From Styela clava (taxonomy: Eukaryota; Chordata; Ascidiacea; Stolidobranchia; Styelidae), in contig NC_135254.1 of assembly GCF_964204865.1 (NCBI RefSeq), forward strand, positions 11,909,001 to 11,973,000: a stretch of DNA of 64,000 bases, written 5' to 3'. The notes under the pieces are model-generated. The model searched no databases, was not told the origin of the DNA, and saw only the letters and a list, made by a program, of their open reading frames with translations. This document shows, in pieces, positions 1-12,857 of the stretch. How positions within the stretch are numbered: position 1 is the first letter of the stretch; each line of letters opens with the position of its first letter. A program made the translations under genes and the position numbers.

Positions 1-1656
1 GAGAAAAACCGCCATGTTCTCGGTCGATTGGTAGATGTTTTGAAGTTCATTGGTTGTCACGAGCTGTCCCTCCGTGGGCACGATGAACGGGCTGGCTCTT
101 CTAATAGAGGGGTATTTTTGGATATGGTGGAATACACCGCATCCCTAGATACAGTATTGAGAGATCATCTTGATGCCGCAACTGTTTCGAAAGGGACATC
201 TAAGGATATCCAAAATGATTTGCTCGACTCAATGTATAAAATTTATTTACAACATTTGGCTCTGGAAATTGAGAATTGCCAGTTCCTTTCGATTCAGTCT
301 GACGGGACAACTGACATCACGTGCGTTTCCCAACTGGCTGTGATTTTTCGGTTTGTGAAAGATGGTAAACCTACCGAGAGATTTCACAGCTTTGTACCAA
401 TCGTTGATCGCACGGCTTGCGGGATATCAGCTGTACTGAAAGAAGTGTTACAGCCTTACAACGCGAAGTCAAAATTGATAGCTCAAACTTATGACGGCGC
501 GGCAGTCATGAGTGGGTCGAAACATGGTGTCCAAGTTTATATAAAAGAAGATTTCCCTCATGCGCATTTTTTACATTGTTATGCACACAAATTTAACCTC
601 GTTATTAAAAATATGTGTCTTGATACCCCTCTCGTCCGTATATTTTTTGCAAATGTTTCGGGGTTCTCCTCATTTTTTTCCGTTTCGCCGAAGCGCTCTG
701 ACCTCCTTCGCCAGATATGTAGCCGCCGTCTCCCAGCTTGTGCACCAACACGTTGGAACTTCCAATCACGCGTGGTGCAGGGCGTGTCCGAAATTAGGTC
801 TGAACTCATTGAGTGTTTCAATGGCATTCAGAGCTCTCCGGTTTGGGACGAACGCTCTGTGAAGGAGGGGGCATGTCTAAAGCGTCTGCTAGAAGATGGT
901 GAGTTTTCATTTTTTCTCGCTTTTATCTCCACAATATTCTATCACGTGGATGTATTATACGGCGCATTGCAGTCAAGGCTAATGGATGGAGCGTCTGTGC
1001 AGTCGTGTATTTCAGACTTCTGCGATGCTGTATCTCGTATCCGGGAAACAATAAAATACGACGACACATGGAGTGCTTCTTTACGCCGCGGGCAAACAAC
1101 GCAGCGTTTGATTTTGTCTGCAAAGGAATGCTGTGACATTCTGGTGAATCAAATAGGCGATCGTCTGCGCACTGAACATCTTGCCGCGTTCTCTTTGATG
1201 AACCCCAAAAATTTTTCAAAATTTGCACGTCAATTTCCCATCCATTTGTTGGCTACTGTCTCCAAATTTTACCCCATGATAAACGTGGGTAAATTGGAAA
1301 ATGAATTGCGATGTATATACACCAATCAAACTTTTTTGAACATCACATCAACTTGCGCGCTCTATGGGTTCCTCATAGATAACACTCTAGTAACTACCTT
1401 TGCGGCGTCTGCAAAATTTCTGGACATCATTTTGACGACGCCTATTTCTTCCGCCGACGCAGAGCGAACATTCAGCACGCTGAAGCGTATTAAAACGTAT
1501 CTCAGAAACACAATGAAGCAAGATAGATTAAATTCCTTGGCTGTTTTTTCCATTCACAGAGACGTTATTTCTGGGATGCATGACTTTAATCAGCGCGTTA
1601 TTGAGCATTTTGCTTCCAAGAAACCGCGGCGTGTTGCATATATGTTCAAGCAGTAG
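1..1656 (+). CDS. hAT-type transposase (DUF4371/ZMYM1-like), 5' end cut by the window
   Basis: The reading frame is open from base 1 and stops at 1654-1656, so the N-terminus lies outside the window. It encodes a cut-and-paste transposase of the hAT superfamily. Visible hallmarks are SDGTTDI (first catalytic Asp region), TYDGAAVMSG (second Asp), the CYAHKFNLVIKN segment with its conserved Cys/His, and a C-terminal dimerisation block SSADAERTFSTLKRIKTYLR containing the conserved Glu. The arrangement matches the DUF4371 / TTF-finger group often annotated as zinc finger MYM-type protein 1-like. Over 540 codons remain open without a stop, which suggests a young or recently active copy. The BED/TTF zinc finger expected at the N-terminus is not visible here. 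The gene sits in an element whose right terminus appears near 2308. Family assignment is from motifs and is confident; activity is not known. Confidence 0.9.
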   Translation, partial: EKNRHVLGRLVDVLKFIGCHELSLRGHDERAGSSNRGVFLDMVEYTASLDTVLRDHLDAATVSKGTSKDIQNDLLDSMYKIYLQHLALEIENCQFLSIQSDGTTDITCVSQLAVIFRFVKDGKPTERFHSFVPIVDRTACGISAVLKEVLQPYNAKSKLIAQTYDGAAVMSGSKHGVQVYIKEDFPHAHFLHCYAHKFNLVIKNMCLDTPLVRIFFANVSGFSSFFSVSPKRSDLLRQICSRRLPACAPTRWNFQSRVVQGVSEIRSELIECFNGIQSSPVWDERSVKEGACLKRLLEDGEFSFFLAFISTIFYHVDVLYGALQSRLMDGASVQSCISDFCDAVSRIRETIKYDDTWSASLRRGQTTQRLILSAKECCDILVNQIGDRLRTEHLAAFSLMNPKNFSKFARQFPIHLLATVSKFYPMINVGKLENELRCIYTNQTFLNITSTCALYGFLIDNTLVTTFAASAKFLDIILTTPISSADAERTFSTLKRIKTYLRNTMKQDRLNSLAVFSIHRDVISGMHDFNQRVIEHFASKKPRRVAYMFKQ

Positions 1657-2308
1657 AAGTCTAGCAGCATATATATCTATGAGTGAGCGACGCATGTCCT
1701 TATCTTTGCATTAACTTTCCTTTCTTCATAGTAACGTTTTAAACCTTATTTTAGGTTTTTTCTGCTTTTCCGAAGTTTTTGTTAATATGTCATTGTATTT
1801 ATCTGGGTAAATATTGCCTTTCTTTTTGAAAGAGGTTTCAAAATAAACTATGTCTATATTTATTAATCCCTTGACTTGGACCGGTTTTAAAGACACTTTC
1901 TTATCGTTAAAAATTGTCGCTTTTGCGGATTGGTTGTTACCGATGGAATGGTTTTTATACTCATAAAATGATGGGAGAACTTACAGCGCTCATCCTGTCC
2001 CCGTAGATGGGGGTGACTTGGTCCCGCAGTAGCTTGCCCCGGTTGTCAAAATGACCACGCGCCGCCACTGGTTTTTCGGATTTTGAAACAGTAAATGCTA
2101 TGATCTTTGCCATCAAATTATGCTCGGGCCTTGCACGAAATTCATAACGTGAAAAGATACGTCCAGCGGTGAAAATTGTTTAAAACAACTTTAAACCTAT
2201 TTAGTGTTTTTAGCGATAATAATTAATTGTTGTAATGAAATGAAATGTAGAAAATGTTCGTGTTTTGTGATAGGTGTGCCGCGATATAAAAAAGGTTGGG
2301 AACCATTG
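1..2308 (+). mobile_element. hAT DNA transposon, right part
   Basis: The transposase frame is followed by about 650 bp of non-coding sequence ending in AAAAGGTTGGGAACCATTG at 2290-2308. This is the reverse complement of the usual hAT terminus CAGTGGTTCCCAACCTTTTT with one change (CAATG for CAGTG). The left terminus and left copy of the 8-bp target duplication lie outside the window, so the boundary cannot be confirmed by a target duplication. Confidence 0.7.
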
Positions 2309-2608
2309 GGATTATACGGCTAAATACCGGCATTTCAAAAACTGGCTCCGAAATCTCAACCGTAGTACTATGTGCTATCAAATTACTCAGTTATGACGTT
2401 AGCCGCCGTTATGAGGTCATAGACTTAACAAACATCCAGCCGTTCAGGACTTAAATGGGCAGAGGACCTCTCACCAAGTTTGCTTGTTAGGCGAATACCG
2501 GCACTTCGAATCAATAAGAGTTGAAAAAAATCATAAAATAAATGGACATGCCGTCAATATTTTGTATTTTGCAATTTGATTATAATATATTGATATTGGA
2601 ATATATTT

Positions 2609-2656
2609 TGCGGACCGGCAGGAAGGTTGCCGCGGACCGGCGGTTGAGAAACACTG
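2609..2656 (+). mobile_element. Right end of a second hAT-like element (GCGGACCGG family)
   Basis: A terminus reading GCGGACCGGCGGTTGAGAAA then CACTG, preceded by another GCGGACCGGC motif, closely matches the right end of the complete element at 24026-24880. No matching left end is visible between 2309 and 2608, so this is a truncated or nested copy. Only the terminus is supported. Confidence 0.55.
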
Positions 2657-2769
2657 GTCTATTTCTAAACTGTTCTGGACGCCTTCTCTAGATTAATCGG
2701 AACGCCGATGTCTTGATTTTTCAGGAAAAAAATGTGCAATCTTTGTCGATGTTTCGTCATTTGTATTGG

Positions 2770-3180
2770 AGAACATCGAGTCTTCCACTTTATAGTTTAC
2801 CAGCATGTTATGTATTGTTTCGAAGACCTCTATTCCGTGGACAGGCCTTTCACGCCAAAGCTAAGATACCAGATGATGACGACATATATTATATAAGCAA
2901 AAGGCAATTTCGAGATTTAGAAGTTACGGGCGAAAATGCAAGCTAATGGACCAATGTTCAGTTTTAAATTCTGGAATTTCAGACTGAACCTAATAAAAAT
3001 GCTATTATTAATAAATTTCAATTTCTTTCATTTACGTGGCAGGAAATTAGGTGACAGCTTGACATACCAAAAACTTAATGAAAGGGAATTAAAGAAGAAT
3101 TCTGATGATGCGTGACAACAACAGAGTTAAAAAAATCTTCAAATATCGAGAATGAAATACAACATTATGTTTCCAGCTCA
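2770..3180 (+). repeat. Dispersed repeat A, copy 1
   Basis: Two blocks recur later in the window. The block from about 2773 to 2870 (beginning GAGTCTTCCACTTTATAGTT) matches 12861-12950. The block from about 2955 to 3150 (containing AATTAAAGAAGAATTCT and GACAACAACAGAGTT) matches 14555-14760. No protein is encoded. The family is unknown to me; it is probably an old non-autonomous transposon. Confidence 0.7.
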
Positions 3181-3898
3181 TAAGTCTAAATCAACATCAC
3201 CCATTCGAGAATATAGTGAACCACGAGTCTCACTCTAAAGGTCGTTTCATGTGTATCACGCGAAGATAATATGGAAGTTGTAGATGCCAAATTGACGATT
3301 GGTCAGATTATTTGGAGGTAATATTATACATGGTGGCGGTTCACGCGCCTCGCATAAATTTAACCAGGGCCAGATATTAAGCCAGTTGTGTTCATGCGCT
3401 TGGTTACGATATCCAAGTAGAATAAAAATCAAGTTGATTTATTGCGAAGTTTAGGAAAAAATTATTTCATATTTTTCCCGCTTTTGTCAAGAGGATGATT
3501 TTCTGTTGCGTAAAATATTTCATCCGTGACCAATATCAGCATTTAAAACGTCTCGCCGAATTAATTTAATTCTGTTCAACGTAACTCGCGGCTGCGTCAA
3601 AAAACATTAACATTGACAAAATATTAATATATACTCTAAAATACCACGTCGTTTTTCGGACATAAAAATACGAGTATAATCAATTTTGATTTGCATCTTT
3701 GCGATCTTGCGAAGTCGTTTAAAAATACCAAGATTAGCGATAGAATCCCAATGAATATTTTTCATTACATTTAACACGAGTTAAAATGCAGATTGTTATT
3801 TTCAGTTTTGTACTCTTACCATTGCAGCAGTGAGCTATCATATGTTAGTTTCCGCTAGATCAGTTGCTTTTCTGCTGTCGAAATCTAAGCATGCTAGT
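3180..3898. other. No recognisable feature
   Basis: AT-rich sequence with no supported open reading frame, RNA gene or repeat match elsewhere in the window. Confidence 0.5.
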
Positions 3899-4495
3899 CA
3901 GTGCTCTTTAACAGGGGTTCCGCGGAACCCTAGGGTTCCGCAACACATGCAGTGGGGTTCCGTGAGTCTATAGGGTTTCTTAGGGGTTCTGCGTAAAGGA
4001 AATTGACTGCTGAGCCAGTAAAGTTGCAAAAAATGATTATTCTTCGTTTCCGTTTTAGGATGAATTTTTAAGTGGAACATGGAAAGGATTATCTTTTGGT
4101 TTTTCTTCACAAAGAGGGTACAGCCATTGCAAAAGAAGCATTAAAACTTCTGTGTCAATTTCCCAATACCTATTTGTGTAAATTAGCATTTTCTGCTTTA
4201 ACAACTATTAAAAACAAAAAAGAGGTTTTTAAAGAGTGTAGACATGAGTATGAGAATTGCTTTGAGCGCCGTGAAGCCACGATCCAAGAAGGTTGCAAAG
4301 TAAATGCAAGAACAACCTAGTCATTGGATTTCACGCTTGTTACCTTCTTTCTGTTTCGTTGTTGAAGTAGAAATATTTGAATTACAAATATTTCGTGTTA
4401 CGAGTATTTCGTGTTTAATTTTATTTTTGTTATTTGGGATTCCATAAAAAATGATATCAGGGGTTCCGCAATAACAAAAAGGTTCAAGAGCACTG
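3899..4495 (+). mobile_element. Small Buster/ZBED5-like hAT element with transposase remnant
   Basis: Terminal inverted repeats CAGTGCTCTTTAAC and GTTCAAGAGCACTG bracket 597 bp. The interior repeats the phrase GGGGTTCCGCGGAACCC near both ends. Flanks share TGCTAG on both sides but the 8-bp duplication is imperfect (ATGCTAGT versus TGCTAGAT). The inside carries a remnant of the transposase C-terminus (next entry), so this is an internally deleted derivative of an autonomous element. Confidence 0.75.
4072..4320 (+). pseudogene. Fragment of hAT (ZBED5/Buster-like) transposase C-terminus
   Basis: About 80 codons are open. The stretch ALKLLCQFPNTYLCKLAFSA followed by LTTIKNK resembles the hAT dimerisation domain of ZBED5/SCAND3-type transposases, where a fully conserved Leu/Phe-rich core precedes SALTTIK. 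The rest of the protein, including the catalytic core, is missing, and the start has no supporting context. It is a fossil inside the 3899-4495 element. Confidence 0.7.
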
Positions 4496-6086
4496 TGCTA
4501 GATCAATAACATAATCGTGGAAAAGCCGAACTTATAACAGTGTCGTCGGCGACGAAGTTGCGGAACGGCTAAAATTAAAATAATATTATTTGCGAAATAC
4601 ACGGTTATCCCATTGTTACATTCACTTTCTAACAGAAAATAATGTTGTTTGGGTTCCACGTCACAATATCATCGTCATCACCACTTAATTTAACGTAGTT
4701 ATAAGTAACATCACGGTGAACAACTTGATATCTAACTCGTGATCCGATTTGTGTTGCAACCCAATAAAATTCCGACAACGTAAAAACCTCCAACGTGTAA
4801 TTTTCGTTGCTTTGATCAATATGAAGATCACGTGAAAGGACACAACGCTAACCCGAAAGCAGCATAAATGAACCCGCTATAGTAATATAAAGCAATTCTG
4901 AGCGCAGAGTACATTGCCAAAAGAATTTATACGTAGGGTGGTGGTAACGAAAGAGGAAACGTTGAATATATGATAACGGAATTGGTGCAGGAAGTGAATT
5001 GGAGAATGTGTTTATAATTATAATATATATTTTTGTTCGACGCTTATTCAGGCCTTTCGTGCTCAGCAAGACCGTACTAGCGTCCACGCACATCTAAAGG
5101 TATTCTGTTTAGTATTTACTATATACTGGATAGGTAGGCATTTCAAGACCTACCGGTGAATATGAACATTGGCATTTAGTGCTTCAATCTGTTTAAGCTT
5201 AAACAAAATATCCGTATGGTTGTGCTGCAACGTGATGCGTAAAGAGAATAGCGTACCGACAACAACAAAGACGTCATACACTACTCGTACGTATAATGGA
5301 TAGTAATGTTTGCTTTCATTCGCTTGTTATATTGTAGTGTAGTATAATGGCGGTACTTGTAGTGCTAATATAGGACGAATTCGTCGATCTGAAGGTCTTT
5401 ATTCAACATGTCATTTAAATTAAACCAAGAAGCATGTGTAACAAATAGTTGGGCATTTGAGTTAAGTACCAACAACCGATACTAATATCCAATTCTAGTT
5501 ACTGTTAAATGGCATGTGGACATATATAATCCTAATAGATGTTACAATACTGCATTAGCTTAAGCTTCATGGATTTCATACATAGGTAGCCAATTCTTAG
5601 TTTTCCCGAGTGTATCGAGTTGTCAACACGGGTAAACACGCTGTTTGGACAAACGTCTTACAGCCACTTGAAATATGTGAATAAAGCATAGTCTCGTTGA
5701 CATACCCGGCAGACTTCATGCGGTTCAAAAAACCTATTGTTTTGACCATTTTATTCGCTCACAGAGGCAGTTCTATAAATTGTGTTTGTACACTACTCCA
5801 GCTCCAAAAATTAGTTTTCGCGATTGTCCAGTGGATACCGAATGGCGATTTCGTTATGCATTAGAGGCAATATTTAATTATCTATGGAGAAAATTGAATT
5901 ACTGTATTACGACATGCGACAGTCATGTTAAACTGATTATAATTGTAATTATGCTTCTATACTTAGGTATGGATCGAGCAGCTTTTACATAACGATGGGT
6001 TGAAAGGGCTTTTGCTTATCACGATAATTACTTGACTTTTAGACTCATACAAATTGCACTAATATAATCACACTAAACAGCTATAT
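4496..6086. other. Intergenic sequence upstream of the P450 gene
   Basis: About 1.6 kb of AT-rich sequence. Short open frames here show no family features and I treat them as chance. The promoter of the P450 gene presumably lies in this stretch, but no convincing TATA box or factor site can be singled out. Confidence 0.5.
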
Positions 6087-9000
6087 ATGATGATAACTCC
6101 ATTGGATATTTTATCTATTGAGTCGTGGATCCTAATTGCAAGCGTGATATTACTCATCAGGTTAGTGTGTATGATTCTTTATTGTCAATTCCGACTTGAT
6201 TTGCACTACACTAATAAATAGATGCTTGACCCCCGCAATTCCTGATGTCAAAAGTACAATATTGTTTGCTTGAACGTTTACATTTTTACTTATCGATTTT
6301 AATCGGTAAGTATGTTGAAGGGTATTTATCTGTCTGTCTGTCTGTTAGGTGCACGCGATATCTCACGAAAGCGAGATTGAATCTGCTTCAGATTTCGCAT
6401 GTGCATTCATCATATGTCGGACCAGAAGCCTATTGATTTTGGATGAATTATGTCGTATAGCTAGCGAGTTATTAATTAATTAGTGATGGGACACACGGTG
6501 TCACTATGGAGTAAGAGCGCTGTTTTGAGGGATCTCTTACTTTCGATCGATAAGTCTTCGGTTTCTGACCGATATTCTCGTTTCTTAATTACGTTATTTA
6601 ATAGTAATTTTCCATTTCGATATCTTATGGACACTTACTGATTCGAGTCAATTCTATTTTTAGGTATTATTTAAACCAGAAATGGAGGTATTTTGAAAAG
6701 CTCGGCATTCCTTACAATCCACCGTCTGTACTAAAGCTCGGAAATATACTTTCCGCCTTCGATAAAGATGTAAGTCGATTGAGTTCATAGGACTTGTAAT
6801 TATAAACCTGTGGCATGGATGTAATTAAGATGAATTGGATGCTGAAATCCAGAATGCTTCGTTGCAACCTAATTTCTGTAATTTATTGGTATATTTGCGA
6901 CTAATCAACCATTAGATTCATAGACATAACGAGACATTAAGATTGCAATCGCCAAGCAAATAAATCTTGTGCAACGATCAAAAACGATTTTAATTCAGAC
7001 ATGAATTACTGCTCAGAAAAATTTGAACAATAGATACATGGTATCTCAAATATAAGTGCACACACGTACATATTAGGAAAAGAAAAATTGAATGATTGGA
7101 GCATAATTTAAGACTATATCCGCTTTCGAGTATTCGGCTGCCCTAGCCATATTTTCACTGAGTGAGGATCTGACACCCATTGATATATAGTAAAAGTTTA
7201 TTTCGATTACTTATCGTCCATGCATATTGACAATAATCTGCAATTTATGCTTTGTTTGTTATTGTTGATGCTGTAACGTACTGACAAATCGTCTTTTTTT
7301 TACCAAATATGAAGAACAAGTTAATTTTGTAGAATGCGTTCGAATATGACAATCAATGTAAGAAGAAATATGGAAATATCTGGGGGTATGAAATTTTACT
7401 TATTAAGCAATAAATTCAATTTTGAATGTACTTGTCGACAGTTGCAGTGTGTAAAAATACTGACATGCTTCGCTGTCTTATAATTACACGATTATGTTGA
7501 ATAGTTCGTTTCACATATTCGGGATTTGAAAAATGGAAGTGAATTGGAATAATTTTCGAGGATTTCTATTATACTATTCCCGCTTCTATCAAAAGTAAAT
7601 CACAAACTACTTATGCATGCTCACTCCTCGAGTAAATTTAAATTTATCAATCGAAAATGACTAAAGTCGATAGCTCGTCTTACACGAAACGTTGTAATAT
7701 GTATGTGCGCACTGTACCCCTTTCAAAACCGAATACTGTTTGCGATCTTGAAATATTTTTATCCGGAAAAAATATCGCGGAATATTTATATATTCGTGGT
7801 CTTTATCACTCCATTATTTTTAACAGGGCATTCATAGGAGTAACCCCCAGAATAGCAGTTCACGATCCTGATATTTTGAGACAAATTTTTATCAAAGAAT
7901 TTCAAACATTCCCAGACAGACAGGTTAGTGCTGCTAAAGATAAAACTGAATATAATCACCTTTTTAATTAAATTATTTGGGTACACATTGCAACTTTGTA
8001 TATCAGCCCAGAAGAAAATATTTACAAAAAAATAAAAATTTGATGAAGTGTTTTCTACCCCAATATTATTTTACATAATTATGTGTAGGATACTACTCTG
8101 TTTGTCAAGCTTAATTCTTTGCCGTTCCATTGCCACTTGTTGCTAACGTAATATGCAAAAATGGACACGCATGTGCAAACGTCATATATATAGCCTTATA
8201 TCACCCCTTGTGTGAGGCAAATAAAATCCCTCGTTGAGCGGCTTTTGTTCAATAAATTATGTTGGTTAAAAACTTATTGACTTTATTTAACTTTACGTTA
8301 TTTTAAATTTTAGAAAAGTTTAATCAAGGTAAATGGAAAAGAGCTGAATACTGGCCTAACTGCCGTACAGGGGAATCAATGGAAGCGGATAAGGTAAGGA
8401 ATAAAGATATCAAAAAAGCAATTTGTTTATCTTTTTATTACGGAAGGCAATCACAGCACACAGTTTTTCTCAAGTGCTTTTTAAGATGACTCTATGATTT
8501 TAGTGTCGGTAGGTATTTGGATTCTAAATCCCTAATTCAAATCACGCGCCGGCCAGAAGTAACTAAAATATTGATTTCCTCAAATTAAGTGGAGGAATCA
8601 GAAATATGTTTATCATGAATTGGAATTAAAATGAATTTTTCTCAAAAATGTTATATCTCATTTTTTCAGAAATACCATGACACCAACGTTTTCTACTTCC
8701 AAACTGAAGCAAATGTGTGGTATAATCGACTGGTGTGCCGGCAATACTGTTGATGCACTCAATAGAAAAATTGAAAATAACGGGGGGGTATTTAATTCAA
8801 AAGAGTAAGTTTCTACTACAATCTCTTTCAGTACCTTGATTCGAAATGAACCTTCTTCTGACATTTTTACAATAACGAATCACGTTCATTCTAAAGACTA
8901 CTTTATTTTTTGATTCCAGAATATTTTCCCGTCTTTCATTGGATATAGTGTGCTCAGCAGCATTCAGTACCAAAGTTCACTCGCAGGATGACAGAGTAGA

Positions 9001-12000
9001 AGAGCCAGAAATTTCCAAAAATGCCAAAAAGTTGTTTAGCGGATCAATACTCAGTCCTCTTATCATAGTGTTCCGTAAGTTTAATTAGAAGTAATATGAC
9101 TCACATTGGATATTAAACTGTATAATTTTGCTGTAAATCGTCGTAAGATTTGGTTTGTAGATATGGCTTGTTTTACCTCTTCTCTTACAGTCACACGGGC
9201 AATTAAGTAACGAAGCTTGCCAATTCCGTCACCACATTTTTTATCAGGCTTAGACGACAACTTTTTTTTGACAACATTTTTTACGTCTAAATATAAGTTA
9301 TTGTGCAGCCAGTACTCGTGCTAACCAGCAAAAATCGAAAAATCTGATTCATTAGATATCTACATGTTGTTCCCATGAGCGATAATGTACGTTAATATTA
9401 TCTTTCACTCCGGAACATATGCTTCATTTATGTGAAAATACTAATTCTCAGCGACAAAAATATATTTATTATTCAGAATATCAATTTTTGTGCTTGTAAT
9501 TTTAGTTATCTTTCCATCTCTTGAAAAATATTTTGCAAAATTCAACTTCTCATTGATGAACGGTCATGGAATAAACTACTTTAAAAAATTGGCAACACAC
9601 GTAATAAATCAACGACAAGAAGATCCACATAGATACGTAAGTAAACGAATGTTTCATAACTGCTGAAGATATTTATTGAAGAAAAAACACGACAACACAA
9701 AAAAATTGTGTAATACGTAACAAAAGTGCAATACGTTATATTCGTGGAGGATTTCATAATCATGACTAAAATCTGTATTTCAGGACCGGGTAGATCTCAT
9801 GCAATTGATGTTAGATGCTGAAGTATCTGAAGAGAAAATCAAAGAAGGCGCTGAGAAAGGTAACTGATCTAACTCTATGTATATATATGTGATTGTCAGA
9901 ACAAATTACTGGAACTCTACTCATAATCTGCAGTTCTCAACTCGGCTAGTTTCCTATTTCATGGCTATTTGTCAACGAAAAATGGGGAACATAGAAAACT
10001 AAATGTTCCTAATTAGTATATTTGCTCATTTTAAATCGTTTTATTAAAGCGAGCTTCATAAGCTTAATTTACCGGCTTCCAATTATTATAGGCAGGTGGT
10101 TAGTCGGATTGTCGCTATTTTTATTTACTATTAGCGGTGACACTATTCGTAGAAGTTTTTAAGGTGGTATTAGTGACTGAATATCATGGACTCATTTCAA
10201 TCGAAATTGATGACGTTAGCTTATTTTCAGGAATGACAAAAACAGAAATCATTGGTAACTCAATGTTAATGATTTTGGCTGGTTACGAAAACACTGGGAA
10301 TACAATGAGCTGGACAGCTTATAATTTAGCACAACACCCGGAAATACAGGTCAAAGTTCAAGAGGAAATCGATGAAATGATGAAAGTTGAGGTGAATATA
10401 GTTGAGCCAACGTAATCTATAACAACCGCCTATTTGACATCACAAAAACGGTTTTTCCTCTGTATTTGCACCACGAACAAACATTTTGTTCAAATAAAAC
10501 TGACCACTTCGCATACACAAAAGCAAATAAAAGTGAGAGTCAACAATTGCTTGCGAATAGTATGTCAATTGTGCATAAAGTGAAATAAAACTTCATAGCA
10601 TTTGTACAACACAACTCAGTCTCATACCCAAGATAAGAATATACGCTATGGGCTCTTTTGTTGATTAGCTTGAAGGTCGTGGAAGCAGAAACAATGTTTC
10701 AAATCTGTACATTGACACCACATTTAAACGGGATGGTGATACTTGCTCTGGTTGTGTCGTAAATTACTGTTACTCTAATGACGACAATTTTCGGTACGCG
10801 CGAAGTATGTGAACTAATATGGCGGACACCGGAACGTAGTATTTGTATAGTAGGTTAGGGTTAGGCCATAATTTTATTCATTTTTGTTCTATTACGAGTT
10901 CGGGGACTAGCCAAGTGACTCCGTAGTATTTGTACCTGAAATTATGGACTAACCCTAACCTGGTACACATACTACGTTTCGGTGTACTTGGTTCACATAC
11001 TTCGGTAATACCTAATATTTTGGAGTGAAGATCTCACCTTACCCCGTAGCTCTGTATATAAACACATACTTGATTTGCTATCTACATAAGGTGGACCACA
11101 ATAACGTGTAGTTTTATTTAATATAACTATTTTGATTCCATATTATTTATGCATATAGCTCATGGCCCACTGAAATCCACCAACCAGTGGACCTTTAGGG
11201 GGTCATGTAAGACCGATTGGTAACCACCGCGTTAAATGATGTAATCGTTTCATAAGAAATTGTTTGCAAATATGAGGAAAACATCTGGCGATAGTCTGAA
11301 AACAATAGAAAACCTATATGCCAATTTGCAAAGTAACCTTAACGACCCTATAGGGCGTTTTTCGTTTGTAGCCAACTGTTTCCATCCTGAATTTTGCTGC
11401 TTATTATCTTTTTAGATCAGGCACACCAGCGATTGAAAAATTTCACACTGTAAAATTAGCTAGCTTTACATCTATCCTCAATATATAATATATATTTTAA
11501 TATAAATAAATATTATTACACAGGGCAAATTCGACTACGAAAGTGTGACGAAATTGAAGTTGTTAGACATGTGCATCAACGAAACCCTCAGACTCTACAT
11601 GCCGATTCTAAAGTATACATACTTTATTCATAATAAAAATAGTTTCCTTCAAAATCTAATTGCTTCAATAAATAATATGTGTGCACTGTAAGATTCATAC
11701 GACACGAATTCTCGATATCAATATACAAATGAACTTTGAAGCAGAAAAATATAAAATCTATCTCAAACCTTTTTATAGTTTGAATCAATTGCAACATTTC
11801 TGTACAGGAATACCCGATATTGTGAAAAAGAAATCACTATCAACGGTTTAACAATTCCAGAAGGAATGATGATATGTATTCCATCATATGGACTGGCACA
11901 CGATCCTGAATATTGGGATGAGCCTTATGAATTTAAACCCGAAAGGTAATTTATTCATCTTCAAAACAGAACCGTATTTATTATTACTAAGAGGATCTTA

Positions 12001-12593
12001 TATACATTTTTACAAATCAAATCGTTTATCCGAAAATATTTGAGACATACTTTGTGTGGTGTTTATTGAAACTGATTGTCTCTTAAACATTGTGATTCAT
12101 CATCAAAGATTTTCTACTTTATGGCCAATGCAAATTTGGTAGATTTTCAAACTTTGGTAGAATATATATACAGTATTATAATTTTCGTAATAAATCATTT
12201 CAGGATGCGGGACATGAGCCAAATTGACCCAATGGTTTATCAGCCGTTTGGGGCAGGACCACGTAATTGTATTGGAATGAGATTTGCGTTGATGGAAGTT
12301 AAGATGTCTCTAGCAAAACTTTTGCATACATTCACATTCAAGCCTGCTGAGGACACACCGGTAAGCTTAATGAAATGCAAAAGATTGTTGCGTTGGCATC
12401 GTGGAATTAAGCCTGGCTTTGCTATTTCTGCGATATATATATATATATATATGAAATAATACCTGACGTCCAGTATATCGGATACCTTATCTGTTTTCAG
12501 AAACCTCCTCTGAAGATGATATTTGAATTTTCTGTGCGTCCCAAAGTTGATTTTGACTTGGTTGCAGTACCTCGTCACACTGTTGCGACTTGA
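6087..12593 (+). CDS. Cytochrome P450, CYP3-clan-like, 14 exons, 514 aa
   Basis: Microsomal haem-thiolate monooxygenase. Exons: 6087-6160, 6664-6769, 7333-7385, 7827-7923, 8314-8393, 8670-8804, 8920-9074, 9506-9636, 9784-9859, 10231-10391, 11524-11612, 11808-11945, 12204-12360, 12501-12593. They sum to 1545 nt in one frame and every intron is GT-AG. An N-terminal hydrophobic anchor (WILIASVILLI) is followed by the C-helix WKRIR (132-136), I-helix AGYENT (319-324), ExxR as NETLR (Glu376, Arg379), PER (430-432) and the haem loop FGAGPRNCIG with Cys454. Length, PSYGLAHDPEYW and the haem loop resemble the CYP3/CYP5 group. Oddity: the I-helix residue after Glu is Asn, where most P450s have Thr. 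Start chosen because ATG-ATG opens directly into the anchor. Substrate cannot be told. No clear polyadenylation signal is seen just downstream. Confidence 0.93.
10795..11011. repeat. Hairpin-forming MITE inside P450 intron 10
   Basis: An imperfect inverted repeat. The left arm contains GAAGTATGTGAAC, CGGAACGTAGTAT and AGGTTAGGGTTAGG; the right arm has the reverse complements (CTAACCCTAACCTGGTACA, ATACTACGTTTCGG, GTTCACATACTTC). The terminal phrase GGTATTACCGAAGTATG (on the minus strand) resembles the terminus of the hairpin at 33419-33523, so both belong to one family. No coding capacity. Confidence 0.7.
12433..12452. repeat. (TA)n microsatellite
   Basis: About ten TA dinucleotides in the last intron of the P450 gene, between exons 13 and 14. 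Confidence 0.85.
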
Positions 12594-12857
12594 TTCCAGA
12601 GAATTTATGGTTGGTGCCCCCGACAAGAGTTCTCTTTGTGTATACATGTCAACTACTTTCTCATCATTTCTAAATGATTTGTTTAAATGCTAACAAAACA
12701 TGTTGTGTATTTTATTTTCCTATATGCAACTTTACTCACACTATGACGTATTCAGAATATATATTATATATATATACTAATTTGCAAGGTGTAAATAACT
12801 CTGTTGAAAATTTCATGGCCGTCAGATTGCATTTTTGTCTATTGAGCAATTAGACCG

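Noticed and set aside
6332-6347. CTGT repeat as a functional element
   Set aside because: Only about four units in an intron of the P450 gene; ordinary microsatellite.
7657-7971. Uninterrupted frame starting upstream of P450 exon 4
   Set aside because: Only the last part (7827-7923) is exon; the upstream part is intron read-through with no P450 homology, and the AG acceptor restores the family sequence.
12240-12647. 135-codon minus-strand frame
   Set aside because: Shadow of P450 exons 13 and 14 and crosses a (TA)n microsatellite.
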